From Glycomyces tritici (GTDB taxonomy: Bacteria; Actinomycetota; Actinomycetes; Mycobacteriales; Micromonosporaceae): DNA of 64,000 nucleotides. The notes under the pieces were generated by a model. The model was not told the origin of the DNA, searched no databases, and saw nothing but the letters and a program-made list of their open reading frames with translations. Positions 43,295 through 51,738 of the stretch are shown in pieces. The stretch spans positions 124,001-188,000 of the forward strand of contig NZ_JAUEMJ010000012.1 of the NCBI RefSeq assembly GCF_030403505.1. The letters run 5' to 3'. Within the stretch, counting starts at the first letter, position 1; each line of letters starts with the position of its first letter. The translations under genes were made by a program, and so were the position numbers.

Positions 43295-44692
43295 ATGCCC
43301 TTCGACTTTCCGCTCCCCTGCAACCGCGTCGACGTGCCGGACGGGCTCGGCGTCATCGACTTCGACGCCGGGGTAGGCCGTGTCACGCTGAAGCTCGCCG
43401 GGGATCCGATCGCCCGGGACTGGGACGAGCGCGGCGGCTCCATCATGTGGCTCGCCAGACGCATTGCGCCGCAGCCGGATGACGAACCGCTGCACCGTCC
43501 GGAGGCATGGGCGGAACCGGCGGAGTGGGACGTGCTTCGCCAATGGGTGCGCCATGTCGAACCGGAGGACGACCCCGTAGTGCCGCTGCGCCCGCTCCTG
43601 GGGCTGCTCGCGTCCGGCCGGTACGGGGTCGGGCTGGGGACCCTGCCGAACGCCCATGTGCGGGCGGTGAAGACCGGCAAGGAGGCGCGGTGGTACGCCG
43701 ACAGCTCCATCCCGTTCTTCGGGCACACGATCATTCCGACGCATCACTGGCCGCCGCCGGACAAGGCGGCCGTGGCCGCCTACCGGGAGCAGATCGCCGA
43801 CGCGCGGGCGCAGCCGGCGCTCATCCTCGTCACGCACCCGGAATCGGAGGCGTACTACCTCCTGGACGGGCACCACAAACTCGCCGCTTACCTTGCGCTC
43901 GAACGCGATCCGGTGTGCGTGGTGATCGAGGCCTACACGGCGCGCCGCGACTACCTCTCCTATCTTGAGGAGCCGTCGGAGGAGTACCGGTTCTCCGAGA
44001 ACGAGTCCGGGACCGGCGTGCTCCATGTCGTGGGCCGCGACGGGGCGAGCGCCCTGCGGATCGGCGGCAAGCCCTGCCTGGTCGAGGGGTACACGGGTTC
44101 GGGGACCGCCGACCGCCTGGCTGTGCGTTCGGGCGACCCGTGGGTGCGCCGGAAGGTGCGGCGGCTGCGGGCCGCGCTCCGCGAGCCCGCGCAGGCTTCG
44201 GCGCTGGAGATGTCGCGGGCGCTGTGGCCCCTGCTCGCGCCGGGCCGCTACGGCCTCCGCCGGTGGGTGCCGGGCACCTACTACGTCGAAGCGGTGCAGC
44301 CCGAGCGGATCAAGAGCTGGTATGTGGGCATCACGACCCCGGACCTCGGCGCGGTCCTGCTCCCGACCGACCAGTGGCCGCCCCGGGACGCCGCCACGGT
44401 CGCCGACTACTGCCGCAGGATCAAGCGCGGCGAGCGGCCCCTGGTCGTGACCCTCCGGGCCGCCCCGCCCGAGGACGAGGACGACGCGGTCGCGTTCGTC
44501 GTCGACGGCCACCACAAGCTGGCGGCCTACCAGCGCCTCGGTGTGGCCCCGCACTGCCTGGACATCGCCCGGGTGTCGGAGGAGACCGCCTGCGACCCTG
44601 CGGACCTCGACGCGGTGGCCGGTGAGGACCCGGTGCTGCGGGAGGCCACCGCCAGACTGCTGGCATACCTGCGCAAGCCCGCGGGGCGGTAG
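43295..44692 (+). CDS. Protein with two DGHHKLAAY domains
   Basis: 465 aa, soluble. Two related halves. The first has FGHTIIPTHHWPPPDK and LLDGHHKLAAYLAL (near residue 195); the second has GAVLLPTDQWPPRDAATVAD and VVDGHHKLAAYQRLG (near 405). The convergent gene at 44779-45516 has one more copy. D-G-H-H-(K/R) occurs in DUF1015-like and ParB/sulfiredoxin-fold proteins, where the loop binds nucleotide or phosphate. The link is by motif only. Between the halves, DGASALRIGGKPCLVEGYTG is also repeated in the convergent protein. Confidence 0.75.
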   Translation: MPFDFPLPCNRVDVPDGLGVIDFDAGVGRVTLKLAGDPIARDWDERGGSIMWLARRIAPQPDDEPLHRPEAWAEPAEWDVLRQWVRHVEPEDDPVVPLRPLLGLLASGRYGVGLGTLPNAHVRAVKTGKEARWYADSSIPFFGHTIIPTHHWPPPDKAAVAAYREQIADARAQPALILVTHPESEAYYLLDGHHKLAAYLALERDPVCVVIEAYTARRDYLSYLEEPSEEYRFSENESGTGVLHVVGRDGASALRIGGKPCLVEGYTGSGTADRLAVRSGDPWVRRKVRRLRAALREPAQASALEMSRALWPLLAPGRYGLRRWVPGTYYVEAVQPERIKSWYVGITTPDLGAVLLPTDQWPPRDAATVADYCRRIKRGERPLVVTLRAAPPEDEDDAVAFVVDGHHKLAAYQRLGVAPHCLDIARVSEETACDPADLDAVAGEDPVLREATARLLAYLRKPAGR

Positions 44693-44778
44693 CCTGCGCC
44701 CGGCCGGGATCGCATCGTGAGTGCCGTGGGCGAAGTTCCCGCCGGCCGGCCGTGCGCGGGGGGCGCAGGGCGCAGGGG

Positions 44779-45516
44779 TCAGTTGCCCCGGTCCTCCAAG
44801 TAGCGCATGAGGTTCGCCGCGGACTGCCTGAGCTTCTCGTCGCCGTCGATCACGTCGCGGAGGTCGGCGGGTTTGCACGGGCGCCGGTCGGCGAGGCGGG
44901 CGATGTCGAGGAAGTGGGGGTTGATGCCGGTGCGGCGGTAGGCGGCCAGCTTGTGGTGGCCGTCGATGAGGAAGGACGCGCAGTCCTGCTCGTCGCCGGG
45001 CGGTTCGGAGCGGAGGATGACCGCGAGCGGGCGGTCGCCCTCCTCGATGGCGTCCACGTACCCGGCGATGGTCCCCTCGTCGCGGGGCGGCCACACGTCC
45101 GTGGGGATGACGGCGGTGCCTTCGGTGCCGATGGGCTCGTACGGGTACCACCAGGCGGTGCCGTTCTCGCCGAACGGTTCGATGTGGATGTTCGCATCGC
45201 GCCAGATCCGCACGCCGTAGTGGCCGGGCTGCAGGAGCCTGAGGATCGGCCGCGCGAGATCCACGGGGTCGGTGTCGCGGGTGGCGTGGCGCAGGCGCCC
45301 GCGCAGGTCGCGCAGGGATCCGCGGAAGGCCGCGTCGCGCGTGCGGATCGCGAAGCGGTCGATCGAGCCGGAGCCGGTGTAGCCCTCGACTATGAGCGGT
45401 TTCCAGCCGACGCGGAGCGCGCTCGCCCCGTCGTGGCCTCCGACCGACAAGGTGCCGTCCCCGTCCTGCACCTCGAGCACCTGGTATCCGAGAGACTCTG
45501 CCAATCGCGTGATCAT
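44779..45516 (-). CDS. Protein with one DGHHKLAAY domain
   Basis: 245 aa from the ATG at 45516, five bases after GGAGG. Corresponds to the second half of the gene at 43295-44692: DGASALRVGWKPLIVEGYTG, GTAVIPTDVWPPRDEGTIAG, FLIDGHHKLAAYRRTGINPH. The two genes converge with 86 bases between the stops. Probably a duplication followed by inversion. Function unknown. Confidence 0.75.
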   Translation of the reverse strand: MITRLAESLGYQVLEVQDGDGTLSVGGHDGASALRVGWKPLIVEGYTGSGSIDRFAIRTRDAAFRGSLRDLRGRLRHATRDTDPVDLARPILRLLQPGHYGVRIWRDANIHIEPFGENGTAWWYPYEPIGTEGTAVIPTDVWPPRDEGTIAGYVDAIEEGDRPLAVILRSEPPGDEQDCASFLIDGHHKLAAYRRTGINPHFLDIARLADRRPCKPADLRDVIDGDEKLRQSAANLMRYLEDRGN

Positions 45517-45774
45517 CTGCTCCTCCGTCCAACCGTCGGCCGCCAGGCCCGCGCGGCGTTCGCACTCGCCGCCTGCCGCGACGAACCCCGTCATTTCGGG
45601 CGGCGCGGGCCTCCGTCCAGCCTAGTACCCCTTCGCGAAACGCATGAACACCACTGCTTTGACCTGGGCGTTCTGTATGCGCGCTTAACGGTTGCGGCCT
45701 TGGGGTACCCCGTTTCGGGCTCGAAGCACCTACAATGAGCAACCAGACCCTTCACTGCCCCTGGAGATCCGCCG

Positions 45775-46308
45775 TTGGCCGTCCCCCCGCAGCCCCCAGC
45801 CCACCACCACTACCCTCCTCCGAACTACTTGTACTGGCAGCAGCCCCCTCCGCCGCCGCGCATGCCGGGGCTGACGATCACCGCCATCGTGCTGATGTGG
45901 GTGATGGTGGCCCTGGCCGTGGTCGGCGGCTTCCTGGCGGTGGTGCCGCTCCTGCTGCTGCAGGACGTGAGTTCATCGGCGCTGCTCGGACCGCTCGGGG
46001 AGTGGGCGGTGTGGCTGCTGGCGTTCGGCGCCCTGCAGGGCCTGGTCTGGGCGGGGCTGCGCGCGTACTTCGCGGTAGGGATCGCCAGGCGCAGCGCTCG
46101 GGCCCGCCGCGGCGCGATCTGGGCCGAGTCGATCGCGCTCGTGTTCCAGGTGGCGTACCTGGCGGTCTCGGTCGCCGCGTTCTCCTCCGCCCCGCGCGAA
46201 AGCGGGTACAGCTACAACTTCACCTTCGACTGCACCGGTCTCGTGCTCCCCATCCTGGTCATCTGCTTCCTCTCCGCTTCACGGTCGCTCTGGTGGTGCG
46301 ACCGCTGA
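45775..46308 (+). CDS. Four-helix membrane protein with Pro/His/Tyr-rich N-terminus
   Basis: 177 aa, TTG start at 45775 (GGAG seven bases upstream). N-terminal PPQPPAHHHYPPPNYLYWQQ, then four membrane helices (about residues 33-60, 80-100, 112-137 and 152-170). Paralogous in layout to the next gene: both have a helix followed by AxRxAKRSARARKGAI-like basic loop (here ARRSARARRGAIWAE). No family recognised. Confidence 0.7.
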   Translation: MAVPPQPPAHHHYPPPNYLYWQQPPPPPRMPGLTITAIVLMWVMVALAVVGGFLAVVPLLLLQDVSSSALLGPLGEWAVWLLAFGALQGLVWAGLRAYFAVGIARRSARARRGAIWAESIALVFQVAYLAVSVAAFSSAPRESGYSYNFTFDCTGLVLPILVICFLSASRSLWWCDR

Positions 46309-46346
46309 GACCCCTTTGTTCCGCCCATTGTTAGGAGAACCCCCGA

Positions 46347-46859
46347 ATGAGCAATCCCCCGCTTCCCCCCGCTCCTCCGCCCGGCCCGCCGCTCGGGTCC
46401 GGTCCCGAGACGATTCCCGGCTCCACGAAGGGCGCCGTGGTGCTCCTGTGGATCCTGTTCGGCTTCGGCATCTGCGGCGGCGCCCTCTCCGTCTTCGGCT
46501 ACACCGCGCTCGTGGCGCTGGAGGACACCGGTGACGTGGTCATCCCCTCGTCGTTCATGCCGTTCCTGATCGCGTCGATCGTCCAGATCCTGATCTGGAC
46601 GGTCCTGCGCGCTATCTTCGCCGTGCGGATCGCCAAGCGCAGCGCCGGCGCCCGCAAGGGCGCGATCATCCTCGAGCTCGTCGGCCTGGCCCTGGCGGTC
46701 GTGTCGTGGATCTTCACCCCCGAGGTCGAGGTCACCGGTGCCAGCACCGCCGGCAACACGGCGGGCACCGTCATCGGCGCCGTCATCGGCATCGCCTTGG
46801 CCGCCATCATCATCGGCTTGCTGTCCACTGCGGACTCCAAGCGCTGGTGCAACGAGTAG
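46347..46859 (+). CDS. Four-helix membrane protein, paralog of 45775-46308
   Basis: 170 aa. Pro-rich start, helices at about residues 30-52, 68-92, 106-125 and 137-160, with the basic loop IAKRSAGARKGAIILE matching the upstream paralog. 38 bases separate the genes, which probably form one transcript ended by the strong hairpin at 46869-46903. Confidence 0.7.
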   Translation: MSNPPLPPAPPPGPPLGSGPETIPGSTKGAVVLLWILFGFGICGGALSVFGYTALVALEDTGDVVIPSSFMPFLIASIVQILIWTVLRAIFAVRIAKRSAGARKGAIILELVGLALAVVSWIFTPEVEVTGASTAGNTAGTVIGAVIGIALAAIIIGLLSTADSKRWCNE

Positions 46860-46868
46860 CAGCGCCAC

Positions 46869-46903
46869 GCGGCCGCCGGAGGACTCGGTCCTCCGGCGGC
46901 CGC
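46869..46903. terminator. Strong terminator hairpin
   Basis: Perfect 16-bp stem (GCGGCCGCCGGAGGAC and its complement) with a TCG loop, directly downstream of the membrane-protein pair. Confidence 0.8.
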
Positions 46904-46971
46904 TGCGGTTAACGCGTTGCCCGGGGTGGCGCGAAGGTCCTAAGGTGAAGCCCGAAAGTGAGGGTTGCTCC

Positions 46972-47706
46972 GTGACCAAGTTGAACCAGATCATCGCGAT
47001 CGAGAAGAGCGTCAAGGCGAAGGCCGCGCGTGCGCTCGGCGACGCCGGGCGCGAGCTCGCCAAGGCGCCGCTGCTGTCCGGCATCTCCCGGACCTACCAG
47101 CCCAAGGACGAGGAGGGCGAGCAGCTGCCGCCCGAGTCGACGAAGGTGCAGCGCCGCGTCGAGGAACAGCTGCGCGAGGTGTCAGCGGCGATGACGCGAC
47201 TGTTCGACGTCACGGCCACCAAGGACCGCACGAACGCCCTCGCCACTGCCGACATCACCGTGGACGGTGAGGTGCTCGTCGCCGACGTCCCCGTCACCTA
47301 CCTCCTGTTCCTGGAGAAGCAGCTCGCCGAGCTGCAGTCGTTCGTCAAGGCCCTGCCCGTGCTGGACGCGGGCGAGTCGTGGACGTACAACGACGCCTCC
47401 GACGCCTTCGCGACCGACCCGGTGAAGACGGTGCGCACCAAGAAGATCCCGCGCAACCACGTCAAGGCCGAAGCCACCGAGGAGCACCCGGCGCAGGTCG
47501 AGGTGTACTACGAGGACATCCCGGTCGGGTACTGGACGACCGTGAAGTTCTCCGGAGCGGCCCCCGCCAAGCGGGTCGCGCAGCTCTCCGAGCGGCTCGA
47601 GAAGCTCCAGATCGCCGTCAAGTTCGCCCGGGAGGAGGCCAACGGGACCGAAGTCGCCGACGAGCAGATCGGCGCCAAGGTCTTCGGCTACCTGCTCGGC
47701 GAATAG
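46972..47706 (+). CDS. Conserved hypothetical protein (DUF7873-like)
   Basis: 244 aa, GTG start at 46972 with GAGGG upstream. Starts TKLNQIIAIEKSVKAKAARA, as in a family found in actinobacteria and actinophages (DUF7873-type; from memory of the N-terminus, not a search). Soluble, charged, coiled-coil-prone near residues 50-75. Function unknown. A 7-bp hairpin follows at 47718-47739. Confidence 0.75.
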   Translation: MTKLNQIIAIEKSVKAKAARALGDAGRELAKAPLLSGISRTYQPKDEEGEQLPPESTKVQRRVEEQLREVSAAMTRLFDVTATKDRTNALATADITVDGEVLVADVPVTYLLFLEKQLAELQSFVKALPVLDAGESWTYNDASDAFATDPVKTVRTKKIPRNHVKAEATEEHPAQVEVYYEDIPVGYWTTVKFSGAAPAKRVAQLSERLEKLQIAVKFAREEANGTEVADEQIGAKVFGYLLGE

Positions 47707-47717
47707 GCCCACAGACG

Positions 47718-47739
47718 CCCCTGTTTTGAGCGACAGGGG
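47718..47739. terminator. Hairpin after the gene at 46972-47706
   Basis: CCCCTGT / ACAGGGG stem with an 8-base loop, 11 bases after the stop codon. No U tract. The remaining 177 bases up to the tRNA-like sequence have no gene. Confidence 0.5.
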
Positions 47740-47916
47740 TGGCGCCCGAAAAGCGCCGAACACGCTGAAACTGAGATTCAGTCCGAGTATCACGCGGGAA
47801 CACGGTCCCCTGCGGAATTTAACCCCGCAGCGTACGGATCCGTTCACCGCCGAACCTGAGACTCTCGCTCCAGCTTCAGCATTCGCCACGCCGCGCGTAT
47901 CCGCGAGTAGCTCCTC

Positions 47917-47959
47917 TGGGACATCGATGTTGGGGGTTCGAATCCTCCCCGCCGCACCA
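47917..47959 (+). tRNA. 3' half of a tRNA (permuted or split tRNA)
   Basis: Reads as positions 34-76 of a tRNA: TGGGA (end of anticodon loop), CATCG (3' anticodon strand), variable loop ATGTT, T arm GGGGG-TTCGAAT-CCTCC, acceptor strand CCGCCGC, discriminator A and encoded CCA (47957-47959). No matching 5' half lies upstream: CCGCGAG cannot pair with CCGCCGC. The matching 5' acceptor strand starts only three bases after the CCA. G36/G37 context would suit a Pro-type (NGG) anticodon. Confidence 0.6.
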
Positions 47960-47962
47960 CAT

Positions 47963-47994
47963 GCGGCGGTAGCTCAATGGCAGAGCACGGTGCT
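47963..47994 (+). tRNA. 5' half of the same tRNA, located after the 3' half
   Basis: Reads as positions 1-33: acceptor GCGGCGG (pairs 7/7 with CCGCCGC of 47949-47955), U8-A9, D arm GCTC-AATGGCA-GAGC, A26, anticodon strand CGGTG (pairs with CATCG of 47922-47926, 4 Watson-Crick and one G-U), then CT (32-33). A15 and T48 can make the Levitt pair. Downstream, GCTACCGC (48011-48018) can pair instead with GCGGTAGC of this half (8 bp), an alternative fold. A hairpin at 48048-48081 follows. Confidence 0.6.
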
Positions 47995-48047
47995 AGCAGC
48001 AGACTCAACGGCTACCGCAGATCGCAGCGGCCACTATGTGGCACATG

Positions 48048-48081
48048 GCGGCCCGGTGTCGAGGTCAACGACCCGGGCCGC
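48048..48081. terminator. Hairpin downstream of the tRNA-like sequence
   Basis: Stem GCGGCCCGG / CCGGGCCGC (9 bp) with a 16-base loop. It could end a short transcript covering both tRNA halves. Confidence 0.5.
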
Positions 48082-48150
48082 ACCTATGCCCATTGCACGG
48101 ACACGGCGGGCACGGCACAATGGTCGCCATGAGCGACAACAGAAAGGGCG

Positions 48151-48567
48151 ATGCCGCGTAGGCCGCCCGCGCGAGTACGCGCACAGCAGCGCCGCTACGC
48201 CTCCCCCTCGGCGGACCGGCCGCTCCCCCGCATCCCCGGCGCCTCGAGCGCCCTGCAAGGCGCGATCGCGCGCCTCGAGACCGATGACTCCCGTTTCCAC
48301 CCAGGCGATGTGGCCTCGGCGTTCCGCGTCTGGCAGCGGGTCACCGGCGGCCCGGCCCGGCGCGCCCAAGACCATGCGGTGCACGCCGACTGCGAGCTCT
48401 GCAATCCACCGAGCCGCGACGTCCTCGAACTGGCCCTGCACCTCCTGCCGCGACGCTCCGCCCAGGAGCTGCGGCATCTCGTCGCACCGCTCGACGAGCG
48501 GTTCCTGCGACTGACGATCCCCTTGCCGAGCAAGCCGCCCGGACCGTGGTGGGCCCGGCGGACCTAG
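48151..48567 (+). CDS. Hypothetical protein, 138 aa
   Basis: Arg-rich N-terminus, then a compact helical region (FHPGDVASAFRVWQRVTGG, HADCELCNPPSRDVLELALH, LLPRRSAQELRHLVAPLDER). C-x-x-C is present (CELC), but no second pair for zinc is seen. AAAGG lies five bases before the ATG. GC3 is high, so it is probably real. No family recognised. Confidence 0.65.
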   Translation: MPRRPPARVRAQQRRYASPSADRPLPRIPGASSALQGAIARLETDDSRFHPGDVASAFRVWQRVTGGPARRAQDHAVHADCELCNPPSRDVLELALHLLPRRSAQELRHLVAPLDERFLRLTIPLPSKPPGPWWARRT

Positions 48568-48678
48568 CGGCGCCGCCGCGAACCCGTGCTCCGCCCCAGA
48601 GACGGCAACACCGTGTCGGCGGCCCGAAACGGCCGCCGACGCGCTCCGTCCCCACCGCCAAGGGCAGGCCCCACAACC

Positions 48679-48700
48679 CGGGTAGGGCTGTCCCTACCCG
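48679..48700. promoter_or_regulatory. Perfect 9-bp inverted repeat before the sensor-domain gene
   Basis: CGGGTAGGG-CTGT-CCCTACCCG, 57 bases upstream of the ATG at 48757. Either a terminator for the preceding gene or an operator/attenuator of the membrane protein gene. Confidence 0.45.
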
Positions 48701-48756
48701 TGAAATGCCTGCTCGCAGGGTCGTTGCGGCGCCCGGATCGGACGAAGATTAGTGAC

Positions 48757-49470
48757 ATGAACAAGATCTTCAAGCAGCTCGGCGCCGACTCCGCGTACCT
48801 GCTCTCCGCGTTTCCGATCGCGCTTCCCGCGTTCGTCATCACCGTCGCCGGCTTCGCCGCCGGCATCGGGACCGCCGTCGTCTGGGTCGGCGTCCCCATC
48901 CTCGCCGCGACCCTCTTCGCCATGCGCGGCCTCGCCGCCGCCGGACGCAGCCAGCTCAGTGCCGTCCTGCGCCAGCCGATCAACCAGCCGCACTACAAGC
49001 GGGCCCCCGAGAACGCCTCCGCACTGCGCCGCGCCCTCACGCCCGTCACCGACGGCCAGTCGTGGCTGAACCTCCTCTGGGGCCTGGTGAACTTCCCGCT
49101 CGCCGTCGCCGGCTTCTGCGTCGCCCTGAGCTGGTGGGCCGCCACGGTCGCCTCGCTCGCCTACCCCCTGTACGGCTGGATCATCATCCGCGCCGTCGAC
49201 GGCAGCGGCGGGGGCGACGGCCTGGAGTACGCGACCCGCTGGCTCGGCTGGGGCGACTCGTACGCCGCCGCCTCCCTGCTCGCCGTCCTCGGCGGCCTGG
49301 TCATGGCCCTGCTGCTGCCGCTGGTCCTGCGCGGTTTCGCGATCACCCAGGCCTCGCTCGGCAAGGGCCTGCTCGCCTCGCTCACCGAGTCGGACGCACC
49401 CCAGGGCCCGGTCCGCACCGCCACGATCAACGCTGAGGTCACCCGCATCCAGGAGCGCCTCGCCGCATAG
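48757..49470 (+). CDS. Stand-alone 'sensor'-domain membrane protein
   Basis: 237 aa. Membrane helix pairs at about residues 12-55 and 115-160 and another near 185-215, with the pattern of the membrane 'sensor' domain often fused to actinobacterial histidine kinases. Here no kinase follows: the protein ends after VTRIQERLAA. Start ATG at 48757; no clear ribosome-binding site. Function unknown. Confidence 0.72.
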   Translation: MNKIFKQLGADSAYLLSAFPIALPAFVITVAGFAAGIGTAVVWVGVPILAATLFAMRGLAAAGRSQLSAVLRQPINQPHYKRAPENASALRRALTPVTDGQSWLNLLWGLVNFPLAVAGFCVALSWWAATVASLAYPLYGWIIIRAVDGSGGGDGLEYATRWLGWGDSYAAASLLAVLGGLVMALLLPLVLRGFAITQASLGKGLLASLTESDAPQGPVRTATINAEVTRIQERLAA

Positions 49471-49498
49471 ACCTCACCTCCGGGAAACCCCGACCGAG

Positions 49499-49516
49499 CG
49501 GCCGCTCACGCGGCCG
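49499..49516. terminator. Terminator hairpin
   Basis: CGGCCGC-TCAC-GCGGCCG, extended by weaker outer pairs GACCG/CGGTC, 28 bases after the stop of the sensor-domain gene. Confidence 0.6.
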
Positions 49517-49572
49517 CCCGGTCGCCGCTTTCACCCCGAAAACCGATAGCAGCCGGTGCTAGGTTGGGGCGC

Positions 49573-50445
49573 ATGGCAGCCCATCACGGACACCGGCACG
49601 ACGACCACGCCGCCGCCTTCGACTTCGCCGAGGCCGCTCCCCGCTTCAAGGAGCGCGCCGCGGCCGAGGCCGCCAAGTACCGGCGCCTCGCCGAACGGCT
49701 CGCGGACCCGGCCGACCAGCTCGTGGCCGACATCGGCTGCGGCGCCGCCTCGATGGCGTTCGCACTCGCCGAGGCACTCCCCGAAGCCCAGGTGGTGGCC
49801 GTGGACGCCGAACCGGCCATGCTCGACCTCGTGCGCGAACGCGCCGCCGAGACCGGCGCCGCGGTGCGGGCCGCGCAGGCGTCCGTCGACGACCCGGACG
49901 CGCTCACCGCGGCATTCGGGACGCCCGCCGACCTCCTCTGGGCCGGGCGCGTCATCCACCACGCCACCGATCCCCAAGCGGCCCTTCAGAACCTGGCCGA
50001 TCTGCTCGCCCCCGGCGGACGCCTGGCGATCGGCGAGGGCGGCACCGCCCCGCAGTACCTGCCCTGGCACGTGGGCGTCGGCAGGCCCGGCCTGGAACTG
50101 CGCCTCATCGAAGCCGGATCGCGCCGCCTCGAAGGCGAGGGCGTCGAGCACGGCTCCACGCCGCTCCCGTACGGCTGGAACATCGCGCTCGAACGCGCCG
50201 GCCTGACCGAGGTGCGCGAGGTGAACGAGCTCGACGCGACCCCCGCCCCGCTCGAAGGCACCGCCCTCACGCACGCCCTCGAATCACTGCAGACCCGGTC
50301 GGAGTGGTTCGAGCACTTCCTCAGCGACGACGACAAGGCCGCCTGGGCGCGACTCCTCGACGAAGACGGCCCCGACTGGCTCGGCCGCCGCCGCGACCTC
50401 CACCACCTGTCGATCGAAACGTACTTCGTCGCCGTCAAACCCTGA
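49573..50445 (+). CDS. SAM-dependent class I methyltransferase
   Basis: 290 aa. Motif I VADIGCGAASMAFALAEALP (near residue 50), motif II VVAVDAEPAML, ADLLWAGRVIHHATDP (motif IV region) and LLAPGGRLAIGEGG (motif VI region) give the Methyltransf_11/25 pattern. His-rich start (AAHHGHRHDDH) could bind a metal. TAGGTT nine bases before the ATG suggests a leaderless start. Substrate unknown. Convergent with the following gene. Confidence 0.9.
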   Translation: MAAHHGHRHDDHAAAFDFAEAAPRFKERAAAEAAKYRRLAERLADPADQLVADIGCGAASMAFALAEALPEAQVVAVDAEPAMLDLVRERAAETGAAVRAAQASVDDPDALTAAFGTPADLLWAGRVIHHATDPQAALQNLADLLAPGGRLAIGEGGTAPQYLPWHVGVGRPGLELRLIEAGSRRLEGEGVEHGSTPLPYGWNIALERAGLTEVREVNELDATPAPLEGTALTHALESLQTRSEWFEHFLSDDDKAAWARLLDEDGPDWLGRRRDLHHLSIETYFVAVKP

Positions 50446-50466
50446 GCGCCCCCGCGGCTCACCGCT

Positions 50467-51738
50467 TCACTCGCCCCCGGAGTCGACCTCCAGCTGGAAG
50501 AGCCGCTCGAGCGCGGCCCGCGCGTACACCTCTTCCAAGTGCTCGGCGCGCGCGAAATCGCTGAGCAGGTCGTAACCGTCGCGCAGGCCGAGCCGACCGA
50601 GCCGGAACGCGGCCTCAATGCGCCCGAACCAGTGGAAGCACCCGTCGGAGGCCAGCACCGAGTACGCCTCGACGCCCACATCGGGGCTGATGCCGTACAT
50701 CGCCTCGGCCGCATCGATGCCCAGATGGAAGTCCATGACGGACTCGACGCCTTTAACGATGCGCCACAACGCGTTCTCGGCGTCGATGACACTGTCCTCG
50801 GCGAGCTGCTCCGCGCAGATGATCCGCAGCCGCACCGAGAGCAGCGGCGCGTTCGCCAAGTGCCGCAGGGCCATCGCTGCGGCGGAGCCGTGGACGTTGC
50901 GCAGTTCGTGGGCGGCGCTGTGCCGCACGTACTCGCTCACCGACTCGTCGGTGACCAGCTGCATGAGGGCGATCCCGGCCGGACCGGCGGCGCAGTCGAC
51001 GAGGGCGCTGGCGGCGTCCAGGCGGTACTTGGCGTCGACGGTGGCGTCGGCGGCGATGGATTCGAGCGCGCGGGCGGCGTCCTCGACGCTGAAGCGGCCC
51101 ATGTGCTCGGCGACCTCGAGCCGCACCTCTACATCCACATTGGACGATTTGGCTACGGAAGAGAGCCGCATGGCCATGTCCCGGCCGCCGAGGTCGACGA
51201 GGTCCTGGATGAGCTGTATGCGCAGTTCGGCGTCGATAGCCTCGTTCTTGATGGAGCCCACGAGGTTGCTCATGGCGCGGTCGCGGCGCTGATGCGGGAC
51301 GGCCACGACCGCCATGCCGATCGACGGCTCGCAAGCGTCGCCGAAGGTGCCGATCGACGGCTCGCACGGATCGCCGAAGGCGCCGGCCGGTTTGTTCGCG
51401 TCGGTGTACGCGCCGGTCGTGGATTCGCCGGCGGGCGAGCGGTAGGCGTCGCTGATCGCGGATTCGTAGGCGCCCATGCGGTACTCGTCCGGCTCATCCG
51501 TCTCACTGCCCCAGAAGCGGGCGCGGGTCTTGCGCGGCTCCGGGTCGGGCTCGTCGCGCATGCGGGCGAGCTGGCGGCGGCGCTGCCAGCAGCCGGTCGC
51601 CCAGGTCGCGGCGATCGCGGGGTAGAGGAGGCCGTAGCCCCAGCGGCCCGCGTCGAGGAGCTCGACCACCGGGACGGGGGCGGCGAGCGCGGCGGAGAAG
51701 CGGATGGTCCAAAGCTGCACTGCATTGGCGTTCGCCAT
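50467..51738 (-). CDS. Membrane-anchored HEAT/armadillo-like repeat protein
   Basis: 423 aa from the ATG at 51738 (GAGG upstream). Hydrophobic segment at about residues 8-45, a charged linker, then from residue 165 repeated helical pairs (LRIQLIQDLVDLGGRDMAMR, VRLEVAEHMGRFSVEDAARA, YRLDAASALVDCAAGPAGIA, VRHSAAHELRNVHGSAAAMA, VRLRIICAEQLAEDSVIDAE), as in HEAT-like scaffolds. The linker contains a short duplication FGDPCEPSIG / FGDACEPSIG (about 33 bp each, 51310-51380). Role unknown; probably protein binding. Confidence 0.78.
   Translation of the reverse strand: MANANAVQLWTIRFSAALAAPVPVVELLDAGRWGYGLLYPAIAATWATGCWQRRRQLARMRDEPDPEPRKTRARFWGSETDEPDEYRMGAYESAISDAYRSPAGESTTGAYTDANKPAGAFGDPCEPSIGTFGDACEPSIGMAVVAVPHQRRDRAMSNLVGSIKNEAIDAELRIQLIQDLVDLGGRDMAMRLSSVAKSSNVDVEVRLEVAEHMGRFSVEDAARALESIAADATVDAKYRLDAASALVDCAAGPAGIALMQLVTDESVSEYVRHSAAHELRNVHGSAAAMALRHLANAPLLSVRLRIICAEQLAEDSVIDAENALWRIVKGVESVMDFHLGIDAAEAMYGISPDVGVEAYSVLASDGCFHWFGRIEAAFRLGRLGLRDGYDLLSDFARAEHLEEVYARAALERLFQLEVDSGGE

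Noticed and set aside
47773..48016. Group I intron-like motifs around the tRNA halves (GAGATTCAGTCC at 47773-47784; GCAGACTCAACGGCTACC at 47999-48016), which would make a permuted intron-exon gene.
   Set aside because: The second motif follows the 5' half after only four bases, leaving no room for P1-P6, and the two motifs pair by four bases only. A covariance-model search for group I introns would decide.
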